Shown here: one piece after another, positions 25,353 through 33,974 of the stretch
Numbering within the stretch: position 1 is the first letter of the stretch
How the letters are laid out: each line of letters opens with the position of its first letter
Source of the DNA: Synechococcus sp. CBW1004
GTDB taxonomy: Bacteria; Cyanobacteriota; Cyanobacteriia; PCC-6307; Cyanobiaceae
Direction: 5' to 3'
Assembly (NCBI RefSeq): GCF_015840715.1
Contig: NZ_CP060397.1
Span: forward strand, 992,001-1,056,000
DNA length: 64,000 nucleotides
Translations under genes and position numbers: made by a program
The notes under the pieces: generated by a model
The model's database searches: none
What the model saw: only the letters and a program-made list of their open reading frames with translations
Told to the model about the DNA's origin: nothing

Positions 25353-26381
25353 TCACGCAGCTGAGGTCGGCGCCTCCAGCCCCTGCTGTGGGCCCTCCTG
25401 CAGAACCTCCTGCAGATACCGCAGAGCCGCCTGGCGGTTGGGCAGCTTGGTGAGCGGATCGATGTAGGCCGCCCGCTCCAGCTTCCGCTCGTACTCGATC
25501 AGCTGCGTGATGTCCTGCACCGTGCCGATCGAACGCAGCGGCGCACCGCTTGCATCGAAGCTGGTGGTGCCGCGCTCCTGCACCACCTTCTCGCGGCCGT
25601 CAGCCAGAAGCAGCCGATGCTTCACCTGATACGGCTGACGCGTCTGCAGAGACATGTGGTAGGCCCGATCCACCATCTCCCGGTCCTCCGGATGCACCGC
25701 GGCCAGGAAGCGCTCATAGCTGGGGATGAACGCGCCGGGGGTGGCTTCGAAGATCCGGAAGGTCCCCGCCGACCAGACGAGCTCACCGGTCGCGTGGATC
25801 AACTCCCAGCTCCCCACCCGGGTGAGCTGCTCGGCGTCGAGCAGCAGCTCATGCAGCCGTTCGGCCCGGCGCAGCGACTGCAGCAGTTCGGAGCGATCGC
25901 GATGCACCGCCAGCACCAGCCGGCGGCCGCGGTGGTGAAGCACCCGGTACTCCACCAGCACCTCGATCGCCCGGCCATCCCGTCTGCGATGGCGGGTGTG
26001 GAACGATCCGCTCGGCTGACGCCTCATCTGCTCGAGATGGGCCGCGATCCAGGTCTCGTCATGCTCCGGATCCGCCTGCAGACCGACCGGACCAAGCGCC
26101 AGATACTCCTCGCGGCTGTAGCCCAGCCGCTGATGGGCCGCGAGGCTGCAATCCAGAAAGGTGCGTCCCTGATCGAGATCGCTCAGGGCAAAGGCCTCCT
26201 GGTTGAGGCTCAGGGCTTCGCGCAGGAGGCGCAACTGCTCGTGGTCGCTGAGGCGATCGCCGGGCAGGGTCTCATCGGCCGCCACTTCACCCCGATCAGG
26301 AGCAGGCCCACAAAACAGATCGAACAAGACGGCGCCGGCCTCGAGGCAACCCGTCCAACCTAGGAAGGCTGGTGGAAACAC
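25353..26381 (-). CDS. PAS-PAS-GGDEF start, N-terminal part of the split regulator
   Basis: The 342-codon frame starts at GTG 26381. It encodes two PAS domains (about residues 50-170, with TFLDCSLAAHQRLGYS, and 175-305, with WELIHATGELVWS and VHPEDREMVDRAY), then a helix and the beginning of a GGDEF domain (YIDPLTKLPNRQAAL). It ends at a TGA. The next codons in the same phase continue the GGDEF fold as LGVFNLDLDQF, so no bases are missing. One nonsense change, possibly from CGA or TGG, separates the sensor from its output domains unless the stop is read through or is a sequence error. Confidence 0.85.
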   Translation of the reverse strand: MFPPAFLGWTGCLEAGAVLFDLFCGPAPDRGEVAADETLPGDRLSDHEQLRLLREALSLNQEAFALSDLDQGRTFLDCSLAAHQRLGYSREEYLALGPVGLQADPEHDETWIAAHLEQMRRQPSGSFHTRHRRRDGRAIEVLVEYRVLHHRGRRLVLAVHRDRSELLQSLRRAERLHELLLDAEQLTRVGSWELIHATGELVWSAGTFRIFEATPGAFIPSYERFLAAVHPEDREMVDRAYHMSLQTRQPYQVKHRLLLADGREKVVQERGTTSFDASGAPLRSIGTVQDITQLIEYERKLERAAYIDPLTKLPNRQAALRYLQEVLQEGPQQGLEAPTSAA

Positions 26382-26420
26382 GATCCAGGCCTGAGGGAGG
26401 CGCCGAGTCCTGGCCGGGGC

Positions 26421-27593
26421 TCATCGCAGCAGGCGGTAGGCGGCATCGAGCCGCCGGAAGGCTTCGGCATCGCCGCCGAGGTCGGGGTGGTGGGCCTTGG
26501 CCAGGCGCCGGTAGGCGCGTTTGATCGCCGCCGCCGTCGCGCCGGCTTCCAGACCGAGCAGGGCCAGGGCCTCGGCACGCGGATCCGCTGAGGCGGCACG
26601 GCGGCTGCCTGGAGGATGGGTCCCGGTGCGCTGCTGGCCCTGGTGATGGCCACCACCGTCGTGCGGTGCCCGCTGACCATCGCCGGGCTGCGCCCGTTGA
26701 CCGGCCCCATGGGGCGGCCGCTGACCGTCACCCTGCTGGCGGGCACCCTGCTGACGTGTGCCCTGCTGGCGGGCGCCGCCGCCGCTGCTGCCACCGGCCC
26801 GGCGCCCGGTCGCGTCACTCTGATGCGAACCAGCTCCTTCGGAGCGGCGATCGCCGGATTGCCCCCGAGGCTCCGGCCCCTCGCCACCGCTGGCGGTGCG
26901 CGTTCCCCCCTGCCGCGCTCCGGTGCCGGCCCTCTGCTCCAGCTGCTGCACCCGCCGCAACAGCTCGTCCACCACCCGCAGCGGCTCCTCGCTCAACCAT
27001 TCCGGGGCTCTTGGGCCGTAGAGAGCAAAGGCCGCCCGCACCGCCCAGCGGCCGCGGCTGTGGGGGCCGCGCAAGGCCTCGAACAGTTCATGGCCCAGGC
27101 CGGGACAGCGGCGGTCCAGCTCCTGCTCGAGGCTGAGAGCGGGGTTCCACCAGTGGCGCCGCAGCTCCTCCTCCAGACCCCGCAGACCCCCGGGCGGCCC
27201 GATGCGCAGCGCCTGCCAGCGGGGATGGCGGGCCAGGGAGCGCCCCCAGCGTTCCACCAGGTCGGGACTGAGGCCATGGGAGGAACCGACGGTGACGCGG
27301 CTGCGCGGCGGCTCCGACGACGACCAGGACGGCCGCGAGGCCCGCGAGCGGGCCGAGGACGACCAGGCCCCGCCGGCCTCAGCCGAGGCGGCAGGGTCCT
27401 CCCGGGGCGGAGCCCCCATCGGCTCCCAGGGGCCGGATGGATCCGGTGCCCCCTGCAGAAAGGCCTCCAGCTGCAGACGCAGGGAGCGCACCTCCCGGCG
27501 CAGCGCCTCGTTCTCCGCCAGCAGCGCCTCGACGTTGGTGGTCAGCGGCCGGGAACCGGAGGAGGGTCGCCAGCGGCGAGGATCGAAGCCCAT
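26421..27593 (-). CDS. C-terminal J-domain protein
   Basis: The 390-residue protein begins with an Arg/Ser-rich part and a short coiled coil (NVEALLAENEALRREVRSLR). A conserved alpha-helical region follows (about 110-215: LVERWGRSLARHPRWQAL to PEWLSEEPLRVVDELLRRV) that I do not recognise. Next is a low-complexity linker of repeated QQG-type units (about 270-330). The protein ends in a J domain with ALLGLEAGATAAAIKRAYRR and AHHPDLGGD (the HPD motif). It should recruit a DnaK chaperone. J domains at the C-terminus are less common than at the N-terminus. ATG 27593 is used because the frame upstream overlaps aroE-like DNA. Confidence 0.83.
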   Translation of the reverse strand: MGFDPRRWRPSSGSRPLTTNVEALLAENEALRREVRSLRLQLEAFLQGAPDPSGPWEPMGAPPREDPAASAEAGGAWSSSARSRASRPSWSSSEPPRSRVTVGSSHGLSPDLVERWGRSLARHPRWQALRIGPPGGLRGLEEELRRHWWNPALSLEQELDRRCPGLGHELFEALRGPHSRGRWAVRAAFALYGPRAPEWLSEEPLRVVDELLRRVQQLEQRAGTGARQGGTRTASGGEGPEPRGQSGDRRSEGAGSHQSDATGRRAGGSSGGGARQQGTRQQGARQQGDGQRPPHGAGQRAQPGDGQRAPHDGGGHHQGQQRTGTHPPGSRRAASADPRAEALALLGLEAGATAAAIKRAYRRLAKAHHPDLGGDAEAFRRLDAAYRLLR

Positions 27594-27637
27594 CGGGGCC
27601 GCAGCAGCCGCACCGCGGCCATTGTGCCGGAGTCCCC

Positions 27638-28483
27638 TCAGGCCGCCCCGCGGCCGGGTTCGCCCAGGGCCTCGGCCACCGCCCGCTGAAACACCCCCTC
27701 CTCCGGGGTGACACCGGTCCACTGCTCGAAGATCTGCATCGCCAGCTGCACCAGCATCTCCACCCCGTCGACGATCGGGCAGCCCCGCTCGCGGGCCGTC
27801 GCCAGGAAGGGTGTGATCCGCGGATTGGTGATCACATCCACCACCACACAGCCGGGATCGACCGTGTTCCACAGCATGGGCACCGGCTCCAGCTCGGGGG
27901 CGCAGCCCAGGTGGGTGGCGTTCATCAGCAGGGTGGTGCCCGCCGGAACCGCCACCTCCCCCTGCCAGGGGAGCCATTCCGCCGGCACTCCGGAGGCGCG
28001 CGTCACGGTCTCGGCCACCTCGCGGCCCTGTTCCTCGCGGCGGGTGATCAGAGTGAGATGGGACGCCCCGGCCCAGGCGAGCTCCACCGCCATGGCCCGG
28101 CCGGCGCCGCCGGCCCCGAGCATCACCACCCGCTGGCCCTGGAGCGGTGCCACCTTCGCGATCGCCTTCACCACCCCCTTGCCGTCGTTGTTGTGGCCGA
28201 TCAGGCGGCCGTCCTCGATCGTCATGTAGTTGGCGGCGCCGATCGCACGCACGTCGTCATCGACGGCATCGAGCAGCGGGATCACGGCCACTTTCCAGGG
28301 CACCGTGATCGCCATGCCCTTGTATCCCAGCGGCCGCAGCGCCTGCACCGCCAGGGCCAGGTCCTGCTCACTGGCGATGTCGTTCTTCCAGAACTGCCAG
28401 GGCAGGCCGTGGTGGGCGTAGACCGCATCGAACATCCGGTCGATCGGGTTCTCGGCGACCGGATGGCCGAGCATGCCGGTCAT
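27638..28483 (-). CDS. Shikimate dehydrogenase family oxidoreductase (AroE-like)
   Basis: The 281-residue protein has the AroE two-domain plan. GMLGHPVAENPIDRMF opens the substrate domain, ITVPWK carries the catalytic Lys, and NNDGKG carries the catalytic Asp. The NAD(P)-binding motif is VMLGAGGAGRAMAVELA, and RREEQG may pick the cofactor. The usual shikimate-binding SxS of AroE (within HSLSP) is replaced by ENPID, so the substrate may be another hydroxy acid; SdhL/quinate-type paralogues behave this way. Start ATG 28483 is supported by the alignment of GMLGHPV with family N-termini. Confidence 0.82.
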   Translation of the reverse strand: MTGMLGHPVAENPIDRMFDAVYAHHGLPWQFWKNDIASEQDLALAVQALRPLGYKGMAITVPWKVAVIPLLDAVDDDVRAIGAANYMTIEDGRLIGHNNDGKGVVKAIAKVAPLQGQRVVMLGAGGAGRAMAVELAWAGASHLTLITRREEQGREVAETVTRASGVPAEWLPWQGEVAVPAGTTLLMNATHLGCAPELEPVPMLWNTVDPGCVVVDVITNPRITPFLATARERGCPIVDGVEMLVQLAMQIFEQWTGVTPEEGVFQRAVAEALGEPGRGAA

Positions 28484-28625
28484 CTGCTTCTGTGGAGGAA
28501 TCAAGGGAGTCGGGCGGCTTGCCCCAGGCTGGCGGGAGGGACCGCCCCTGCCATCCCCGCAACCACGATCCATTGACGATCCGGTGTGGTTCGTCAGGCA
28601 GGCCCTGCGGGGTCGCGCGCCTTGG

Positions 28626-28892
28626 TCAGTCCCAGGGCCACCACCAGCGGCGCTGCTTCGGCCTGGCGTGGTGGCCGTCGCAGAGCGGATAGGCGCGGGA
28701 GCGGCCGCAGCCGCAGAGCAGCACCGTGGTGGCCTGCTGCAGGCGCAGCTCATGGGAGACGCGACCCGTGCCCAGATGGGCGCCATCGCAGAACCAGCCG
28801 TGGCGGCTGCGCCCACAACTGCACAGGTGGTGCACCCCCGCCGGCAGGTCCAGCCGCACCGGGCCGGCGTTCTGAGCGGGTGTGACCGCCAT
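28626..28892 (-). CDS. CDGSH-type iron-sulfur protein with two motifs
   Basis: The 88-residue protein has two consecutive CDGSH motifs: CSCGRSRHGWFCDGAH and CGCGRSRAYPLCDGHH. Each has the CxC, Cys and His ligands of a [2Fe-2S] cluster with three Cys and one His. Two-motif CDGSH proteins are found in many bacteria and probably take part in electron transfer or iron handling. ATG 28892 is followed by AVTPAQNAGPVRLDLPAG, the normal beta strand before the first motif. Confidence 0.9.
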   Translation of the reverse strand: MAVTPAQNAGPVRLDLPAGVHHLCSCGRSRHGWFCDGAHLGTGRVSHELRLQQATTVLLCGCGRSRAYPLCDGHHARPKQRRWWWPWD

Positions 28893-29107
28893 TCCAGGGG
28901 GCTCGGCAGACCCTTGCCTTGCCGGATCCGCTGCCATTGATCCGCTCCGCGGCCAGGAGTTCCAGTCTGGGATCCAGGCGACCGCCCGGCGAGCCGCCAC
29001 TGCGGCAGAGATCGCCAGACCCGCGACGGGCCCCATCGATGGCCGCACCGCCCGCACCGCCCGCATCGCCCGCATCGCTGGCACGCTGCTGAGGCAGCGG
29101 GAACGGC

Positions 29108-29581
29108 ATGGCGGCACGGAACACCGTGGAGGTCTGGCGGCGGCCGAGCTGGCGCCGGTGCGGCAGACAGCAGGAGCATGATGCGACCGCTCAGCGGGCC
29201 GATCGGCCGACCAGGGCCCCCGGCCCGGACGAGGGCCACAGCACGACACGGCGGCGGCGCTGCTGCGGGCTGACGGCCACGGCGGCCCTGACCCTGCTGC
29301 AGGCCAGCCTGAACCAGGCCGCCTGGGCGGCTCCCTGGAAGGACTGCTCCTTCAACGACCGTCCGATCCCCTGCCGCGACAGCCACATCGCGGACGGCAG
29401 CGTCCGCATCGTCTGGCAGGACGGCCCGGCGATGACCTACCGCCTCATCCGAGCGGGATTCCCCGTCGTGATTCTGCGCGATTCGCTCGGCGGCACCTGG
29501 GAGCGAAAAATCCTCCCCCAGGGCAACGCCGTGTTCGTCAATCGCGCCAACGGCAACCGGATCGTGGTGCCACTGCGCTGA
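29108..29581 (+). CDS. Hypothetical secreted protein
   Basis: The reading frame has 157 codons with no recognised domain. A twin Arg stretch and a hydrophobic segment (CGLTATAALTLLQASLN then AAWAAP) look like a signal peptide. The mature part of about 80 residues has two Cys close together (DCSFNDRPIPCRD) that could form a disulfide, and several beta-prone strands ending in NRIVVPLR. The true start is unclear: residues before the signal peptide are low complexity, so translation may begin downstream of ATG 29108. Confidence 0.6.
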   Translation: MAARNTVEVWRRPSWRRCGRQQEHDATAQRADRPTRAPGPDEGHSTTRRRRCCGLTATAALTLLQASLNQAAWAAPWKDCSFNDRPIPCRDSHIADGSVRIVWQDGPAMTYRLIRAGFPVVILRDSLGGTWERKILPQGNAVFVNRANGNRIVVPLR

Positions 29582-29616
29582 GCCCATGGTGCTGGGCAGC
29601 ACCATGATCCGGACGC

Positions 29617-30615
29617 TCAGGGATTGGCGAACAGGCTGGCGATCTGGTTGCGGCCGTTGGCCTTGGCCAGGGCCAGGGCCTGATCGGCGCGACGCAGCAG
29701 GTCCTCGATGTCCCGGTCTCCCGAGGCGAGGCTGGTGAGGCCGCCACTGATGTGCAGCTGAAAGTCGGAGTGGCTGTGAGCGCCGGGCAGGGCGGTGACG
29801 GCCTGGCGCAGCGCCTCGGCCAGCTCCAGCGCGCCATGGCCCTCCAGGCCCACCAGCAGCAGGGCGAACTCGCCATCGCCGAGGCGGGCGACATAGTCCT
29901 GCTCGCGCATCACCCCCCGCAGCAGAGCCACCACACCCTGCAGCAGCTGGTCGCCGGCGTGGTGGCCCCAGCGGTTGTTCACCGACCGCAGGTTGTCGAT
30001 GTCGACGCAGAGCAGCGACAGGGGCAGCTGCTCGCGGCGGGCACGGCTGATCTCGTGGCCACCGATGGTGAGGAAGGTGCGGCGGGTGGGAAGGCCGGTG
30101 ACCGGACAGAGGCGGGCCTGGCGGCGCAGCTCGATCTCATGCATCACCATCTCGGCCAGGAGGGCCAGCTGGCGCTCCTGCTGTGCCGTGATCTGCCGCG
30201 GCTTGCGATCGATCACGCAGAGGGTGCCGAGATTGTGACCCTCGGGGCTGTGAAGCGGCGCACCCGCGTAGAAGCGGATGTGGGGAGCGGCGGTGACGAG
30301 CGGATTGCTGCGGAAGCGGGGATCGGCAGTGGCATCCGGAACCACCATCACGCCATCGGTGGCGATGGCATGGGCACAGAAGGCCTGATCGCGGGGCGTT
30401 TCACTCGCCTCCAGTCCGAGATTGCAGAGAAACCACTGGCGGTCCTGCTCCACCAGCGAGATCGCCGTGATCGGCACCGCGAAGATCAGGCTGGCCAGCT
30501 CAACGATGCGCTCGAAATGCTCATCGCTGGGGCTGTCGATGACGCCGTAGCGCTCCAGCTCCCGCAGACGCTGCAGCTCGTCGGCGGGGATCGGATAGCG
30601 CAGGGAGGAGTCCAT
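29617..30615 (-). CDS. GAF-GGDEF protein with a changed active loop
   Basis: The 332-residue protein has a GAF domain at about 20-160 (FERIVELASLIFAVPITAISLV, then FCAHAI and LGTLCVID). A GGDEF domain covers about 170-332 with CPVTGLPTRRTFL, CVDIDNLRSVNNRWGHHAGD and HISGGLTSL. The active loop reads GDGEF, so the third, metal-binding acidic residue is Gly. Cyclase activity is doubtful; it may bind GTP or act through the GAF domain. It is the last ordinary gene before the mobile island. Confidence 0.88.
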   Translation of the reverse strand: MDSSLRYPIPADELQRLRELERYGVIDSPSDEHFERIVELASLIFAVPITAISLVEQDRQWFLCNLGLEASETPRDQAFCAHAIATDGVMVVPDATADPRFRSNPLVTAAPHIRFYAGAPLHSPEGHNLGTLCVIDRKPRQITAQQERQLALLAEMVMHEIELRRQARLCPVTGLPTRRTFLTIGGHEISRARREQLPLSLLCVDIDNLRSVNNRWGHHAGDQLLQGVVALLRGVMREQDYVARLGDGEFALLLVGLEGHGALELAEALRQAVTALPGAHSHSDFQLHISGGLTSLASGDRDIEDLLRRADQALALAKANGRNQIASLFANP

Positions 30616-30996
30616 GGCGTATCACCTGGAGATTCCAATCCTAGGGAGGGGGTCCGGCAGCGGAGAGGCCGGGCTGTGCGGGAACCCCCAGGCAGGCGCG
30701 GCAAGGCAGTGCCGTCTCCCTCCCACCGGTGGCCGCCACCGTTGCTGGGCAAGGCGGTCCGTGGGAACAGCCCCGGGACTGCTCCACAGTGGCGGCTGCG
30801 GGTGGGCCCCCCGCCACCCTGCTCCGGGGTTGGGCAGAACGGGGCCGGGCCAGGGGGAGTCCGCTCGTCCTCCGCGGGCTCGATGCGTCAAGCCATTCCG
30901 CAGTCCTGATGGAGGAGAGGCGGTCCGCGTCCCAAGGCCATGAACCTCGGCCGCCTCAAGAACCTGCAGCCCACCGAGCCGTAGCACCGCTACCTG

Positions 30997-32763
30997 GGGA
31001 CTCCTGAAAAAGATTCTCGGCCCATCGGCGCCGAATTCGTCCGTTTGCTTCGCGTTAATCAGGCCGGCAAGCGCCGTGACATCAAGTGGGCCAGATCTCA
31101 AAAGTCTGGCTTGCAGATGACCGCAGGAGCTCTGATCGCTGACCAGGCCATAAGAAAGCTGTAGATCCACCCAAAAAGAAGGGCAAAAAAGAGGCGCAGC
31201 AGCCTCAAGACCTTTTCCGCGCACATCACGACAAAGGCCATCGAGATGGAGGATTCGGCACCAGCTGGTAGACGAACCATGATCAGATCCAGGGAATACT
31301 TGCGCTTTCCATATCCAAAGACGCCTTCCACTTCATTGCGTCGAGCTTGATCAGATCGGAGCTGCTGCTTGTGTGCAGTGGTGACATCAGGATCCTTGGG
31401 CGGGCGGCCCAATCGCTTGCCGGAGAGGCGAATACCGTTCCTCATGCAGAAATGCCTATTCTTGGCCGTGATATAAATCCGGTCGGCGCAGATGCGCTCT
31501 GGGTAAGATCCTGTATCCAGCTTGTATTTTTCCGCCTGAGCGATCAGGTCTTCTCCTTCGTTGTAGGGGTTCCAGCTGATGCGGTGCAAGAACGGAAAGC
31601 CGTTTTGAACCGAAACACTGATTTTGGCACCAAACTCCACCGCAGCACGTGCTTTGCCTCGCACCATTGGGCGGATATGGGTCTGCACAAGATTCACCAG
31701 GCGGTCTGGAATGCTGTTGGTCTGAGAGGCGAGCAGAAGGCCCTGCTGCCGCTCCAACTCGCTGCAGGCCAACAACTTCTGCCACCAATGCCTCTTGAGC
31801 TCAGAAAGCGTTGCCCCACAGCCGATCAGAGCATCAATGGCTTTGAGATTCTGCCGCACATATCCAAGCTGATGTTTAATGGCAGCCTTCACTTTTCGGC
31901 GGCGTGGCCGTTTTTGCTTCGCCACTCTCAGGAAATGAGCACGAGCAAGGCCACGGTCGTAGCGAGGTCGATGTCTCCTGAATCCCGATGACTGACTGCA
32001 CAGATCATCAATGACTCGCTCGGTCGTTGTGCGAGCCTCGCTGAGGAGCCTGAGGTCTCTGGGATAGGTAATGTCGGCAGGAGTGCAACTAGCATCAATC
32101 GTGAGAGTGCCCCAATTCTTTCCTTCTGGCCAGTCAGCAGGCTTGATCAACGCATCAAGTTCCAGCTGAGCGCCTCCTCCTCTGGAATCAGGATCATCAT
32201 GGTCGTCATCGTCTGCTACCTGAGCAAGTGCTTCCAGAAGGATCTCTTTGCCGCGCTGCACCACCAGCTCATTGATACGGCGCAGATCCTCGTCAGAAAA
32301 GCGTTTGCGAAAATGCACCATCATCGAGGCATCAAACGGTGCCTTGGCTGTGTAACCCGCAAAGCCGAGAAAGAACTGCATATAGGCGTTCTCTCTGATC
32401 TGATGGACAGTCTCTTCGTCGGTTAACCCCAACTTCTGTTTGATGTAGAGAGCACCAAAGGCCATCCGCACTGATTTGGCTGGAGCGCCAATTGTGGCGT
32501 TGAATTGAGGGGCATAGGCTTGTTCCAGCTCATCCCATGGCATCAGCCCCTCCAGTTGAACCCAGCGATTCTCGGGATCAAGTGTGCCGCCAAATGGCAG
32601 GTGGAACTCCTTGATTGAGATCTGACCGTTATTGTGCCTCCGGTACATCTGGAGTGATCAGGAGTAAAGGCAATCACGGATTGCCTGGTTCACGGCCATT
32701 TTAGCGGCTTCTCATGCTTGAGACCAGCCGCGGCGCAATGGATCTGGATTTTTCAGGAGTCCC
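30997..32763 (-). mobile_element. Complete 1.77-kb IS (IS5/IS1182-like)
   Basis: The element is 1767 bp with inverted ends GGGACTCCTGAAAAAG (left) and its near complement at the right, flanked by the 6-bp duplication TACCTG (30991-30996 and 32764-32769). It carries one full transposase. It belongs to the same family as the element at 9243-11003 and is essentially the same element as the one truncated at the window start. It disrupts an IS481 remnant. Confidence 0.95.
31098..32648 (-). CDS. DDE transposase of the 1.77-kb IS
   Basis: The 516-residue protein starts MYRRHNNGQISIKEF. A DUF772-like N-terminal domain contains APAKSVRMAFGALYIKQ and FDASMMVHFRKR, and a variable acidic loop lies around 155-170. 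The DDE core has IDASCTPADITYP, CADRIYITAK and NEVEGVFGYGKRKYSLD. The hydrophobic C-terminus may be membrane-associated, which is odd for a transposase but shared with the 9357-10898 copy. The frame is intact. The protein matches the fragment at 2-259 exactly over the shared region. Confidence 0.94.
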   Translation of the reverse strand: MYRRHNNGQISIKEFHLPFGGTLDPENRWVQLEGLMPWDELEQAYAPQFNATIGAPAKSVRMAFGALYIKQKLGLTDEETVHQIRENAYMQFFLGFAGYTAKAPFDASMMVHFRKRFSDEDLRRINELVVQRGKEILLEALAQVADDDDHDDPDSRGGGAQLELDALIKPADWPEGKNWGTLTIDASCTPADITYPRDLRLLSEARTTTERVIDDLCSQSSGFRRHRPRYDRGLARAHFLRVAKQKRPRRRKVKAAIKHQLGYVRQNLKAIDALIGCGATLSELKRHWWQKLLACSELERQQGLLLASQTNSIPDRLVNLVQTHIRPMVRGKARAAVEFGAKISVSVQNGFPFLHRISWNPYNEGEDLIAQAEKYKLDTGSYPERICADRIYITAKNRHFCMRNGIRLSGKRLGRPPKDPDVTTAHKQQLRSDQARRNEVEGVFGYGKRKYSLDLIMVRLPAGAESSISMAFVVMCAEKVLRLLRLFFALLFGWIYSFLMAWSAIRAPAVICKPDF

Positions 32764-33227
32764 TACCTGTGGGCCAGACCTGGCGACATGATCCACGTCG
32801 ACACAAAGGACTGGTACGGGTTACGAGAAAGCCCATGTCGCCAGCGACGACGCCATCCACCTGGCCTGGGTGGAGGTGCTGGCGGACGAGAAGCAAGCCA
32901 CCACCGCCGGGTTCCTTCTGCGTGCTGTGGCCTTGTTCAACAGCCCGGGAATCACCTGGCCCGTTCACCCACATTTTACCGTCAGAAACTGGCCAGATCC
33001 ATTGCATTGCAGTGTATCTGCCCTTATTCAGGAAGCACCAATTACTCGCGACAACCAGACCCAGGGGATTGGTGTGTCTGAATACCTTGATTCAGCCTCA
33101 GAACCAGCCCAGAGTGGCTGAAAAGGAGACCAAAACCCTCAGAAAGTGGTCTCAAAGGCAATTCACGGCCAAAGGTACTCTTTCCAGCTGGCTGCTGCCG
33201 CTCAAACTCTCTTTGTCCAGAGATTCC

Positions 33228-33785
33228 CTAGCAACTATTGAAAAGACGACATGCCTTTCGCCATTCGATTGTCTCCTGCAAACCATTAGAGAATGCAACA
33301 CAGGGCCTCCATCCGAGCAACTTCGCAGCCAAGCTGTTATCGGCAACGCGGTTCAAAGGGCCCGTAGGCTGGTGCGGTAATAACTTGATCACTGGATCAT
33401 GCCCAAAGTATCCAAGGGTTTCCCTCGCAACATCAATAACCCTAATGCGTTCCATCGTACCTAGGTTAATTGCATGTGCATCGCTAATGCGTTCAGCCGC
33501 CAAAAGAGTACCTGACACAATGTCGTCCACATGGGTCCAGTTTCGCACCTGCTCACCATTCCCCCAAACAATAAATGGATCTTCTCGACGAAGCGCTCTG
33601 CCAATCATTGCCATAATGGCATGACTCTCTCCACATCGCGGACCATAGACGGTAAAATAACGACAAGCCACCGATCTCATGCCATACTTTTTGTAGTAGG
33701 CAGCCAGCGTCATTTCACCTATCAGCTTAGCCCAGCCGTAAAGATTATCCGCTTGGAAAGGAGAGCCGACCATTGATTCATTTAA
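33228..33785 (-). pseudogene. NAD-dependent epimerase/dehydratase, 3' part
   Basis: About 185 codons of an extended SDR sugar-nucleotide enzyme remain. They contain the catalytic YGWAK motif (YxxxK), RYFTVYGPR, a conserved WTHVDDIV and the C-terminal helix. The N-terminal Rossmann part with the GxxGxxG motif is gone: coding sequence starts at the boundary of the IS5 element at 33786. The formal longer frame begins inside the IS and is not a real N-terminus. Base composition is lower in GC than the chromosome. Such enzymes usually act in polysaccharide synthesis; no other such gene is near. Confidence 0.85.
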
Positions 33786-33974
33786 GGAAGCTCTGATCAA
33801 GACCGGGAATTGAGCGCAAGCGTGTCTCATTCTCGTCAATGAGACACAAGTGGGGTATTTTGTCCTTGGCTACTCGCCAGGTGCTCCAATCCAGGGCCTG
33901 ACTGGCTTATTTCTCGTGAGTTCCCCGATCATTTTTGGCTGCTCACCCTCAAGATGGCACACTTATTCTGTCAT

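Larger units (their letters stand above)
30940..32955 (+). pseudogene. IS481-family transposase remnant, split by another IS
   Basis: Bases 30940-30996 encode a GRLKNLQPTEP-stop-HRYL segment, and 32770-32955 continue it with WARPGDMIHVDTK. After an internal deletion and frame change comes GYEKAHVASDDAIHLAWVEVLADEKQATTAGFL. This is the start of the catalytic core (HVD and the DD region) of IS481-type transposases. The 1.77-kb IS inserted between the Leu and Trp codons with a 6-bp duplication. The remnant also has an in-frame TAG at 30982. The next 270 bases, to 33227, hold nothing I can recognise. Confidence 0.72.

Noticed and set aside
27638-29605. A single 655-residue minus-strand protein
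   Set aside because: It is a frame fusion of the aroE-like gene, the CDGSH gene and antisense of the secreted protein; each has its own start.
33228-33839. A complete 203-residue epimerase starting inside the IS
   Set aside because: The first 18 residues come from the IS5 end and are identical to the start of another false frame at 34955; the Rossmann N-terminus is missing.
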